This document shows positions 42,196 through 49,238 of a stretch of DNA of 49,238 bases, one piece after another. The position numbers and the translations under genes are program-made. The DNA lies in contig JAUSIT010000017.1 of the NCBI GenBank assembly GCA_030647965.1, positions 1 through 49,238 of the forward strand. Reading direction: 5' to 3'. Under the pieces are notes generated by a model. That model did no database searches. It saw only the letters and a list, made by a program, of their open reading frames with translations, and was not told the DNA's origin. Numbering within the stretch: the stretch's first letter is position 1; each line of letters starts with the position of its first letter. Source of the DNA: Nanobdellota archaeon. GTDB taxonomy: Archaea > Nanobdellota > Nanobdellia > Pacearchaeales > GW2011-AR1.

Positions 42196-42518
42196 ATGAG
42201 AGATATTGCAAAAAGAATAACTGGAATGACTGAAGAAGAATTATTTAATACACGTAAAAATCTACAACATTTATGTTGTAGAAATTATTTGTTTAGGTAG
42301 ATTTTTCCGGTTCTCACAAAATCACGAACAAACCCTCTTTTTAAGTGGAGGTAAAAATTATTCAGGGTTTTGTGATTTATGAATCTCCAACAGAGTATTC
42401 TTTAGTTAGAACTCATAAATACCTTCTTAATTTAAGAGAATTAGATGATAAAAGAGAATTTCTTAAAAATAATGTTCCTGATGCCTTGAAACTTAAGAAA
42501 GATCATTTGTATAAATAA
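42196..42518 (+). pseudogene. Interrupted small gene: 34-aa ORF and 57-aa remnant
   Basis: A good leaderless start (TTTTAAATAG at 42159-42168, ATG 42196) opens MRDIAKRITGMTEEELFNT, which then runs into hairpin-rich DNA and stops at 42298-42300. From about 42345, in another frame, translation gives GFVIYESPTEYSLVRTHKYLLNLRELDDKREFLKNNVP... to a stop at 42516-42518. This looks like the rest of a roughly 80-aa protein. The simplest reading is a small gene broken by an inserted palindromic segment. The alternative is an upstream leader peptide and a separately regulated second ORF. Confidence 0.5.
42254..42375 (+). repeat. Nested inverted repeats inside the interrupted gene
   Basis: AAAAATCTAC (42256-42265) can pair with GTAGATTTTT (42297-42306), while TCTACAACAT (42261-42270) pairs with ATGTTGTAGA (42273-42282). 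The two structures exclude each other. Further on, CCTC/GAGG could hide a GGAGG ribosome site, and TCACAAAA (42314-42321) pairs with TTTTGTGA (42368-42375). With the flanking ORFs it accounts for the 42148-42555 gap. Confidence 0.65.
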
Positions 42519-42555
42519 ACTTAAACTTTTTATATAGGTTTTTCTTTATATTATC

Positions 42556-43410
42556 ATGCAAGAAAAAGGGGTTGAGCAATTAGAATCTGAATTAAATAAA
42601 AAAACTAAGTTAGTAGTTATGCTCGCACCTAGCTTTGTTGCTGAATGGAGTTATCCTGAAGTTTTGCTAAAGTTGAGAAAGTTGGGTTTTGATAAAGCTG
42701 TTGAGCTGACTTTTGGTGCAAAAATGATAAATAGGATTTATCATAAGAAATTAAAGAATTTGAAAAAAGGAGAGATTGTGATTTCTTCTGTTTGTGCAGG
42801 AATACAACAAACAATCCTGGGCAAATATCCAAAACTTAAAAAAAATCTTATAAAAATTGACAGCCCTATGATTGCAATGGGAAAAGTATGCAAGAAATTT
42901 TATCCTGATTATAAGATAGTTTTTATTGCTCCTTGTGAATTTAAGAAAATAGAAGCAAAAAATTCTGAAAATATAGACTTTGTAATTAATTATCAAGAGT
43001 TAAATAAATTATTTGATAAATATAAAATTAAGATTAATAAACTGGAATGTAAAGGGCATTCTTGTTTGTTTGATAAATTTTATAATGATTATACAAAGAT
43101 TTATCCTTTAGCAGGGGGTTTGTCAAAAACAATTCATTTGAAAGGTATTTTGAAAAAAGATGAAATAGAAATTATAGATGGGATTTTAAAAGTTGAAAAA
43201 TTCTTAGAAAATCCAAAAAAAGGAATTAAATTTTTAGATGTTAATTTTTGTGAAGGCGGATGTGTTGGCGGGCCTGCACTAAGAAAAGATTTAACACTGA
43301 AACAAAAAAAGCAAAGAGTTTTAGATTATATTAAAGTTTCAAATGTAGAATGTATTCCTGAAAATAGAAAAGGATTAATTGAAAAAGCAAAAGGATTGAA
43401 GTTTGGATGA
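42556..43410 (+). CDS. Minimal [FeFe]-hydrogenase-like H-domain protein
   Basis: 284 aa consisting only of the H-cluster domain of iron-only hydrogenases, without ferredoxin-like or PAS domains. The cluster cysteines match: C80 (SSVCAG, L1), C127 (APCEFKKIEA, L2), C232 and C236 (NFCEGGCVGGP, L3). The opening VVMLAPSFVAEW and LRKLGFDKAVELTFGAKMINRIYH is as in the sensory-type branch. L1 has Val in place of the proton-relay Cys of TSCCP. It could be a catalytic minimal enzyme, a sensor or an electron-transfer protein. CTTTTTATATAGG (42526-42538) gives a leaderless start. No HydE/F/G maturases are in the window. Confidence 0.82.
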   Translation: MQEKGVEQLESELNKKTKLVVMLAPSFVAEWSYPEVLLKLRKLGFDKAVELTFGAKMINRIYHKKLKNLKKGEIVISSVCAGIQQTILGKYPKLKKNLIKIDSPMIAMGKVCKKFYPDYKIVFIAPCEFKKIEAKNSENIDFVINYQELNKLFDKYKIKINKLECKGHSCLFDKFYNDYTKIYPLAGGLSKTIHLKGILKKDEIEIIDGILKVEKFLENPKKGIKFLDVNFCEGGCVGGPALRKDLTLKQKKQRVLDYIKVSNVECIPENRKGLIEKAKGLKFG

Positions 43411-43411
43411 T

Positions 43412-43819
43412 TTATTTAAGTTTAACCATTTCATAAAATTCATTTGAGATTTTTTCTAATTCTCCAATTTCTTCTTTTGTTATGCTAAGATATTTTTTAA
43501 TAGTGGTATTATAAAAATGGGGTTTTGTAGAGGGGGTTGTAATTTGATATGCATTTTCGTCTATCCCATACCCTTCTATTAGATTTGTTCCATTCATTGC
43601 CCATAATGCAAAATCTACGTCGTGGCTGTATGGATAAGAACTATCTAAATCAAAATCAAATCCTTTTAGTAATCTTGAATCAGAGTATTTTTGTTTTAAA
43701 GAATATATTGCTCTTTGTATTTTTTCAGGGTCTTGTGTAATCTTTTGATTGGGTTCAATAAAACTTAAAATTCCTAGTAAAATATCTTCAGGAGATTGTT
43801 CTGGTGTTTCTTTTTCCAT
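43412..43819 (-). CDS. Hypothetical protein, 135 aa
   Basis: A soluble acidic protein with a disordered-looking N-terminus (EKETPEQSPEDI), helices and a central segment HDVDFALWAMNGTNLIEGYGIDEN. The C-terminus is helical. No family is recognised. The TATA-like TAGTTTATAAG (43838-43848) supports expression. It converges with the hydrogenase-like gene at one base. Confidence 0.6.
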   Translation of the reverse strand: MEKETPEQSPEDILLGILSFIEPNQKITQDPEKIQRAIYSLKQKYSDSRLLKGFDFDLDSSYPYSHDVDFALWAMNGTNLIEGYGIDENAYQITTPSTKPHFYNTTIKKYLSITKEEIGELEKISNEFYEMVKLK

Positions 43820-43872
43820 AATTTTAAAAGATAAAATTAGTTTATAAGAATTAGTGTGATTTGTTGTATGGT

Positions 43873-44652
43873 TTATTTTTCAAGCTGGTCACTTCTTAAA
43901 ACTTTTAGATTTAAACTTTCAAGCATATTAATTAATTCCTGCCTTTGCTCTGACTTGCCTGTTCCTTTCCAGTCAATTATAACTGAATCTGTTTTTTCTT
44001 GAGTTTTTTCAACTGCTTCTTCAATTATCTCTTTTGTTAGGGGGAATATATATTCTGGGATAATGTGGCTGACTGCATATTTTTCACCTAATTGAATTTT
44101 ATTAAAATTTGGGCAATAGTGTGGACCTCCGATTCCTATGACTGGAATAAAGTTAGTTTGTACTTTTTCTTTTATTGCTCTTTGAATTGTTTTTGCAATT
44201 ATCTGCCCTGCTTTTTTATCATTCCATTCATCTTTCCCAGAGCCAATTTCAATAAATAAGCATGGCTTTTCAATTAAAGGCCCGTGATGAGTGCATTCCA
44301 TTGAAACCTGATATTCTGATTTTTCTTTTATATTTTCTTTATTTAAAATTGTAAAAAAATGTTTTAGAACAAATGCTGAAGTTGGACAGATTTTTCCTTC
44401 TTTTCCTCCGAAATCTGCTTTTTTCCAGTTTCCAGGAGCATGAATTGTTAGTGTTTTAGAGTGTTTTTCAGATTGATGTTTTGTTGCAAAGATAATAAAG
44501 TCTGCATCTTTAAATTCTGGGTTCTTATCTATGTTTTCAACATAAATTGAATTTTCTTTTATGATTGAATGGGAAATTTTTAATTCTTTTAGTGCAGATG
44601 CTATGTTTAGTCCTGCTTCATCTTGTTTTGAGGAGATTATTGCGAATTTCAT
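43873..44652 (-). CDS. dtdA: D-aminoacyl-tRNA deacylase, archaeal type (DTD2/GEK1 family)
   Basis: Hydrolyses D-amino acids from tRNA as a quality check on translation. Family marks are ATKHQSEKHSKTLTIHAPGNW, CTHHGPLIEKPCLFIEIGS and GIGGPHYCPNF with conserved His residues for zinc. The length (259 aa) is typical. It is archaeal/plant in origin, in contrast with the bacterial-type LeuRS and AlaRS. It shares a short divergent region with the 44711 gene. Confidence 0.94.
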   Translation of the reverse strand: MKFAIISSKQDEAGLNIASALKELKISHSIIKENSIYVENIDKNPEFKDADFIIFATKHQSEKHSKTLTIHAPGNWKKADFGGKEGKICPTSAFVLKHFFTILNKENIKEKSEYQVSMECTHHGPLIEKPCLFIEIGSGKDEWNDKKAGQIIAKTIQRAIKEKVQTNFIPVIGIGGPHYCPNFNKIQLGEKYAVSHIIPEYIFPLTKEIIEEAVEKTQEKTDSVIIDWKGTGKSEQRQELINMLESLNLKVLRSDQLEK

Positions 44653-44710
44653 TTTATCTAGCTTATTGATTTTTAATTAAACTTTTAAATCCATTTATCT
44701 TTAATAATTT

Positions 44711-44938
44711 ATGCAGAATTTAATTTTATATGTTTTAGCATTAGTATTGTCGTTTCCTTTGGCATTTATAGTTGCAAGTTTGACAAAAGATGAAAAGCCA
44801 ATTTACAAAAAGTATTTTCCTTATTTTTTAGTTGTTATTGGTGTTTTGGCACTTGTTTTTTATTTTTTAAACAATCTAGTTGAGGCTTTAACTTTAACAT
44901 TTATGTTTTTGGTTGTGTTGATTTGGAGGTTTATGTAA
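44711..44938 (+). CDS. Small three-helix membrane protein, 75 aa
   Basis: Three hydrophobic segments (about 2-24, 37-53, 57-74) are separated by TKDEKPIYKKYF. It is not recognised. The TATA-like CTTTTAAATCC (44682-44692) is 25 bases upstream. dphB begins two bases after its stop with a GGAGGT site inside this gene, so the two form an operon. Confidence 0.65.
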   Translation: MQNLILYVLALVLSFPLAFIVASLTKDEKPIYKKYFPYFLVVIGVLALVFYFLNNLVEALTLTFMFLVVLIWRFM

Positions 44939-44939
44939 A

Positions 44940-45644
44940 ATGTTTTATTTAATAGGTATTGGCTTGAATTTGAACTCAATTTCAGCAGAAGCTCTAGAAG
45001 CCTTGGCTAAATGTAATAAGGTTTATCTTGAAAACTATACTGTTGATTTTCCTTATAATATTAAAGATTTAGGAAAATCAATTGGAAAAGAGATTATTGA
45101 ATTAAATAGGGAGAAAGTTGAATCAGAAAAGTTTTTAGAAGATGCTAAAAAAGAAGATATTGCTCTTCTTGTTTACGGAGATGCACTTTCTGCAACAACC
45201 CATATATCTTTAATATTAAAATGCAAAAATGCAAAAATAAAATATAAAATATTTCATAATGCTTCTGTTTTAACAGCTGTTTCTGAAACAGGGCTTCAAT
45301 TATACAAATTTGGAAAAACAGCAAGTATGCCTGCATGGCAGAAAAACTATGAGCCTGATTCTTTTATTGAAATTGTTTTAAATAATCAGAAAATAAAAGC
45401 ACATAGTTTGATTTTGATTGATATTGGTTTGGAATTAAAAAAAGCAAAAGAACAATTAAAAAAATCTGCTGAAAAACATGGTTTAAAATTAGATAAAATT
45501 ATCGTTTGCTCTGAATTAGGTATTGAAAATAAGATTATTTATAATAAACTTGATCAACTGCCAGATAGCATTAAACAGCCTTTTTGTTTTGTAATTCCTT
45601 CTGATTTGCATTTTACAGAAAAAGAGTTTCTGGAACAACTTTGA
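44940..45644 (+). CDS. dphB: Diphthine synthase
   Basis: SAM-dependent methylation of the modified histidine of elongation factor 2 on the way to diphthamide. It belongs to the tetrapyrrole-methylase fold: MFYLIGIGLN at the N-terminus, LLVYGDALSATTH (usually GDPL-ATTH; here Pro is Ala), and HNASVLTAVSETGLQLYKFGKTASMP as the family signature. The length (234 aa) is slightly short. A family-2 repeat starts seven bases after the stop. Confidence 0.93.
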   Translation: MFYLIGIGLNLNSISAEALEALAKCNKVYLENYTVDFPYNIKDLGKSIGKEIIELNREKVESEKFLEDAKKEDIALLVYGDALSATTHISLILKCKNAKIKYKIFHNASVLTAVSETGLQLYKFGKTASMPAWQKNYEPDSFIEIVLNNQKIKAHSLILIDIGLELKKAKEQLKKSAEKHGLKLDKIIVCSELGIENKIIYNKLDQLPDSIKQPFCFVIPSDLHFTEKEFLEQL

Positions 45645-45650
45645 TACCAA

Positions 45651-45763
45651 AAAAATTGTTTTTCGCAAACTCCCTACTTTAGTTCGCGAGTAAGAAAAAA
45701 CAATTTTTAGGGTGCTCAAGAACCCGAGACACGCCCTGGAATTTATTCCAAGGGTTCTTGACA
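45651..45763 (+). repeat. Family-2 structured repeat after dphB
   Basis: P1 is AAAAATTGTTTTT/AAAAACAATTTTT (45651-45663/45696-45708), then AGGGTGCTC (45709-45717). P2 is AAGAACCC/GGGTTCTT (45718-45725/45752-45759), enclosing GAGACACGCCC and the hairpin TGGAA/TTCCA (45737-45750), then GACA. Its position just after a stop codon would also suit transcription termination. The TATA box of ileS follows at 45791-45806. Confidence 0.78.
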
Positions 45764-45825
45764 AGATTTAAAAAATAATTTTAATCATTGGTTAAATATT
45801 TAAATTGAGTCTTAATCATAATAAA

Positions 45826-48651
45826 ATGTATAACTTCAAAGAAATTGAGCAACAGGCAAAAGAATATTTAAATAAAAAAGATATTCAAAAGGCAGTAAGA
45901 AACGATTCTACACGGAAAAAAACTTTTAGTTTTTTAGAAGGGCCTCCAACAGCAAATGCACCTCCTGCATTGCATCATTTAGAAGTTAGGACTTACAAAG
46001 ATATTATTAATAAATTTAGATATATGCAAGGATATAATGTTCCTAGAAAAGCAGGTTGGGATTGTCATGGTTTACCTGTTGAAGTTCAAATTGAGAAAAA
46101 ATTAGGATTAAATTCTAAAAAAGATATTTTAAAATATGGGGAAGCAAAATTTATAAATGATTGCAAGGAAAGTGTTTTCTCTTATATCAAAGAATGGGAT
46201 AAATCAACTGAAAAATTAGGTTATTGGATAGATTTAGAAAATCCATATATTACTTTAGATAATAATTATATAGAAAGTGTATGGTGGTCATTAAAACAAT
46301 TATATCAAAAGAAATTATTATATGAAGCACATAAGGTTGTTCCTTTTTGCCCTAGATGTGAAACTCCATTATCTAGCCATGAGGTTGCTCAGGGATATAA
46401 GAAAATAAAAGAAGATTCAATAATTGTAAAATTTAAAATAAAAGGAAAAGAAAATGAATTTTTTTTAGTGTTTACCACTACTCCTTGGACATTACCTTCA
46501 AATTTAGGAATTGCTATAAATCCTAATTTTACTTATTCTTATGTAAAAGATGAATCTGGAGAGATTTATATTATAACAAAAAAACTTGTTGAAACTTATT
46601 TTAAAAATCCTGAGATTATTAAAGAAGTAAAAGGAAAAGATTTAATTGGTTTAAGATATGAACCTTTATTGGATTATTTTGAAGATTTAGATGCATTTAG
46701 AGTAATTGCAGGCAATTTTGTAACAGAAGAAGATGGAACTGGATTAGTGCATATGGCTCCTGCTTTTGGAGAAGTTGATTATGAGGCATGTAAACAAAAT
46801 AATTTGGGTTTTGTTCAACCTGTTGATGAAACTGGAAAATTTACAGAAGAAGTTCCTGAATACAAGGGAAAATTTATTAAAAGTATTGATAAAGAAATTA
46901 TTCAAAGATTAAAAGAAGAAAATAAACTTTTTAAAATATTAAAATACGAACATGATTATCCTTTTTGTTGGAGATGCGATACTCCCTTAATGTATTATGC
47001 TATTAAATCCTGGTTTATCAAAGTTACTGACTATAAAGAAAAATTAATTAAATTAAATGACAAAATAAATTGGACTCCCCAACATATAAAAGAAGGAAGA
47101 TTTGGAGATTGGCTTGAAAATGTTAAAGATTGGGCATTATCTAGGAAAAAATTTTGGGGCACTCCTTTGCCTGTTTGGAAATGTGAATGTGGGAATGAAG
47201 AAATTATTGGAAGTATAGAAGAATTAAAGAAAAGATCAATTAGGAAAATATCTGATAAAGAATTGGATTTACATAAACCTTGGATTGATTTTATAAAGTT
47301 TAAATGTAATAAGTGTAAGAAAGAAATGTCAAGAGTTCCAGATGTAATTGATTGTTGGTATGATTCTGGTTCTGCTTCATTTGCACAATTCCACTATCCT
47401 TTTGAAAATAAGAAAGAATTTGAAAAAAGAGTTCCCTATGATTTTATTTCAGAAGCAATTGATCAAACAAGAGGATGGTTTTATACTCTTCATGTTTTAT
47501 CAACAATTCTTTTTGAAGATATTGCATATAAGAATGTAATTTGTGCAGGTCATATTATTGATGAAAAAGGAGAAAAAATGAGTAAGAGTAAAGGAAATGT
47601 ACTTAATCCTGATATGGTTTTAGAAACTTTAGGAGTTGATGCAACTCGTCTTCAATTTTGCACAGTAGATATTGGAAATTCTAAGAGATTTGGTATAGAA
47701 GCTGTAAAAAAAGATATTTTTCCTTTTTTAAATGTACTTTGGAATACTTATCAATTCTATAACCAAGTAGATAATGATAAAAAAGTTGAAGAAAATATAG
47801 AAGATGAATGGATTTTATCTAAATTAAATTCTTTAATTAAAAAAACTACTATTAACTTAGAAAATTATCAGATTGAAAAAAGCTTAAATTTAATAATTGA
47901 TTTTATAATTGAAGACTTTTCAAAAACTTACATAAAAATTATTAGAGATAGAGACGATAAAAATGTTCAGAAAATTATTGGAGAAATTTTAGAAAAAATA
48001 TCAAAATTAATTGCACCTTATGCCCCCAATATTTCTGAAGTTATTTATCAAAAATTTGGAAAAACTTCAGTTCATTTAGCTTCATGGCCAAAATACGAAG
48101 AAAAAAAGATTAAAGAAGAGCTTGAATTGAAATTTAATATTGTTCTAGGGATTATTGAAAAAGGTCTTGCTGAACGAGATAAGGAAAAAATAGGATTAAA
48201 ATGGCCTTTAGCTAAAGCTACAATTGGGTTTAATGAAAAAATATCTGACAAATTTTATGATATTTTAATGAAACAATTAAATATAAAGAAAATTGAACAA
48301 AAAATTGATAAAGAAATCAAAGAATTATCTGTGAAACTTGATACAAAGATGACTCCTGAACTTGAAGCAGAGGGTTATGCTCGAGAATTGGCAAGATTTA
48401 TTCAAAATGAAAGAAAGAAGGCAGGACTTGTTAAAGAAGATAAAATTAATTTACATGTTTCTGTTGTAGGGTTAGATTTCTTAAAAATGATTTCCAGACC
48501 AGAAACTACTTTTATTCAAGATAAGGTTGGAGCAAAAAAAATTTCGAGAGGACAATTATTGGATGATAAAGAAGAGAGAAATTATCAATTTAAAGCAGAA
48601 GGCGAAATAAAAGGGAAGAAATTTAGTATTTTTTTCAATAAAATAGCTTAA
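45826..48651 (+). CDS. ileS: Isoleucyl-tRNA synthetase, eukaryotic/archaeal-like type
   Basis: Charges tRNA-Ile and edits valine. FLEGPPTANAPPALHHLEVR carries a degenerate HIGH motif (HHLE, 50-53), as in some type-2 IleRS. AGWDCHGLPVEVQIEKKLGL, the editing block TTTPWTLPSNLGIAIN and GTGLVHMAPAFGEVDYE follow, as do WYDSGSASFAQFHYPF and GEKMSKSKGN. Zinc-type CPRCET and CNKCKKEM pairs are present. I start at ATG 45826, 26 bases after the GTTAAATATTTAAATT promoter, not at the TTG 21 bases earlier. The product is 941 aa. Confidence 0.95.
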   Translation: MYNFKEIEQQAKEYLNKKDIQKAVRNDSTRKKTFSFLEGPPTANAPPALHHLEVRTYKDIINKFRYMQGYNVPRKAGWDCHGLPVEVQIEKKLGLNSKKDILKYGEAKFINDCKESVFSYIKEWDKSTEKLGYWIDLENPYITLDNNYIESVWWSLKQLYQKKLLYEAHKVVPFCPRCETPLSSHEVAQGYKKIKEDSIIVKFKIKGKENEFFLVFTTTPWTLPSNLGIAINPNFTYSYVKDESGEIYIITKKLVETYFKNPEIIKEVKGKDLIGLRYEPLLDYFEDLDAFRVIAGNFVTEEDGTGLVHMAPAFGEVDYEACKQNNLGFVQPVDETGKFTEEVPEYKGKFIKSIDKEIIQRLKEENKLFKILKYEHDYPFCWRCDTPLMYYAIKSWFIKVTDYKEKLIKLNDKINWTPQHIKEGRFGDWLENVKDWALSRKKFWGTPLPVWKCECGNEEIIGSIEELKKRSIRKISDKELDLHKPWIDFIKFKCNKCKKEMSRVPDVIDCWYDSGSASFAQFHYPFENKKEFEKRVPYDFISEAIDQTRGWFYTLHVLSTILFEDIAYKNVICAGHIIDEKGEKMSKSKGNVLNPDMVLETLGVDATRLQFCTVDIGNSKRFGIEAVKKDIFPFLNVLWNTYQFYNQVDNDKKVEENIEDEWILSKLNSLIKKTTINLENYQIEKSLNLIIDFIIEDFSKTYIKIIRDRDDKNVQKIIGEILEKISKLIAPYAPNISEVIYQKFGKTSVHLASWPKYEEKKIKEELELKFNIVLGIIEKGLAERDKEKIGLKWPLAKATIGFNEKISDKFYDILMKQLNIKKIEQKIDKEIKELSVKLDTKMTPELEAEGYARELARFIQNERKKAGLVKEDKINLHVSVVGLDFLKMISRPETTFIQDKVGAKKISRGQLLDDKEERNYQFKAEGEIKGKKFSIFFNKIA

Positions 48652-48670
48652 TTTTTCTTTTGAAACACAA

Positions 48671-48697
48671 ATTTTCTTTTTTCTAAAAAGAAAAGAG
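48671..48697 (+). terminator. Probable terminator of ileS
   Basis: An A/T-rich hairpin with CTTTTTTC against GAAAAG lies about 25 bases after the ileS stop. The 48652-49013 gap otherwise holds a family-2 repeat, unassigned AT-rich sequence and the promoter of the next gene. Confidence 0.35.
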
Positions 48698-48724
48698 TGT
48701 AAGAGTTAATGCAAAAAATATTTA

Positions 48725-48834
48725 TGTCTGAAATTAAAATCTAATTTTTTAGAGTAAAATTTTAATTTCGGAGCATCCTAAAAACAAGTACATATCTTAA
48801 ACTAATTTTCTTAGTATCTATGTACATTGTTTTT
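48725..48834 (-). repeat. Family-2 structured repeat, minus orientation
   Basis: On the minus strand: P1 AAAAACAATGTACATA/TATGTACTTGTTTTT (48834-48819/48794-48780, one bulge), then AGGATGCTC (48779-48771). P2 is CGAAATTAAAAT/ATTTTAATTTCA (48770-48758 region / 48740-48729), then GACA (48728-48725). The 14-15 bp P1 and 10-12 bp P2 are unrelated in sequence to other copies, yet keep the same order and linkers. Confidence 0.78.
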
Positions 48835-48983
48835 CTGATTTTAGATAGTCTGGAAAAAATTTGACTACTCTAGAAAAGGAAAAATAAGAGAAAAAGATTC
48901 TGAAATAAAATTTAAAAAAATATGATTTTATATTCGATGAATTGTGTTTTCACTCCCGTCTCGGGGGGATAAAAAAAAGAAAC

Positions 48984-48993
48984 CTTTAAATAC
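48984..48993 (+). promoter_or_regulatory. TATA box of the TrmB-like gene
   Basis: CTTTAAATAC is centred 25 bases before the ATG at 49014. CCCGTCTCGGGG, a short dyad, lies immediately upstream (about 48956-48967) and could be a regulator site. Confidence 0.55.
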
Positions 48994-49013
48994 CTGCACA
49001 TATTAAATTAATT

Positions 49014-49238
49014 ATGATTGTTAAAGAGGAATTTTTAGGAAGATTAAGAAAAATCTTTGACTTAAATTTATATGAAGTTAAAGTTTGGACAGCGTTACTT
49101 TCAAGAGGAACTTCTACTGCTGGTGAACTTTCTTCTATTAGTGATGTACCTCGTTCTAGAACTTATGATATTTTAGAAAGTTTGGAAAAGAAAGGAATTA
49201 TTGTAATGAAGATTGGAAAACCTATAAAATTTGTTGCA
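49014..49238 (+). CDS. TrmB-family transcriptional regulator, N-terminal part (runs off the window)
   Basis: The 75 visible residues form a TrmB winged helix: FDLNLYEVKVWTALLSRGTSTAGELS, then the recognition part SDVPRSRTYDILESLEKKGIIVM and KIGKPIKFVA. TrmB proteins control sugar or other metabolic genes. The effector domain is outside the window. The reading frame is open to the last base. Confidence 0.88.
   Translation, partial: MIVKEEFLGRLRKIFDLNLYEVKVWTALLSRGTSTAGELSSISDVPRSRTYDILESLEKKGIIVMKIGKPIKFVA

Overview
The window is a chromosomal segment of a strongly AT-rich archaeon. Archaeal-type information machinery shows this: TFE-alpha, NreA, FEN1, family B DNA polymerase, two-domain Cdc48, archaeal D-aminoacyl-tRNA deacylase, diphthine synthase, type II methionine aminopeptidase and a Ser/His/Asp signal peptidase. 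Most genes begin about 25 bases after a TATA-like box (TTTATAAA or TTTAAA), as expected for leaderless archaeal transcripts; genes inside operons instead carry GGAGG or GGTGAT ribosome sites. Small genes, bacterial (CPR-like) leucyl- and alanyl-tRNA synthetases and many lineage-specific membrane proteins point to a DPANN archaeon of the Pacearchaeota/Woesearchaeota kind. That placement is inference.

Layout. 1-280: a tRNA-Glu(CUC) gene with a 98-nt intron, abutted by two perfect 58-bp tandem copies that contain its 3' end. 0.4-8.2 kb: leuS, two membrane proteins, a short alaS and two coiled-coil proteins. 8.2-12.1 kb: TFE, rhomboid protease and SpoIIM-like protein in one overlapping operon, then nreA. 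12.5-17.3 kb: five exported multi-spanning membrane proteins in two paralogous groups, the best candidate here for an undescribed protein system. 17.6-23.5 kb: FEN1, an MntA/HepT toxin-antitoxin pair behind a palindromic operator, a Tat-exported DUF4159 protein, and DNA polymerase B. 23.7-34.2 kb: CorA, an m5C methyltransferase with a PUA partner, MetAP2, an AbrB-nucleotidyltransferase fusion, a YdjM-like hydrolase, Cdc48 with a zinc/AbrB-like partner, a Cys-rich sequon-rich repeat protein and an HD hydrolase. 34.4-43.4 kb: signal peptidase, a Kdo-transferase-like glycosyltransferase, an acyl-CoA synthetase facing a 2-oxoacid:ferredoxin oxidoreductase operon, and a very short [FeFe]-hydrogenase-like protein. 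43.4-49.2 kb: dtdA, dphB, ileS and the start of a TrmB-family regulator.

The most striking non-coding content is two families of intergenic repeats with conserved secondary structure. Family 1 (five copies, about 120-215 bp) has short inverted ends (AACTTCGT ... ACGAAGT), a small variable hairpin and, in four copies, a long AAAAAGTTTT hairpin with compensatory changes. Family 2 (five copies, 65-180 bp) has the form AAAAA-stem-TTTTT, then AGGATGCTC, then one or more hairpins whose stems differ completely between copies, then GACA. One copy is a chain of six hairpins joined by near-identical linkers. Neither matches an RNA or element I recognise.

Metabolically, the oxoacid oxidoreductase would reduce ferredoxin and form acyl-CoA, the adjacent ligase could interconvert acyl-CoA and acid, and the hydrogenase-like protein could sense or discharge reduced ferredoxin. 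That connection is inferred from neighbourhood only.
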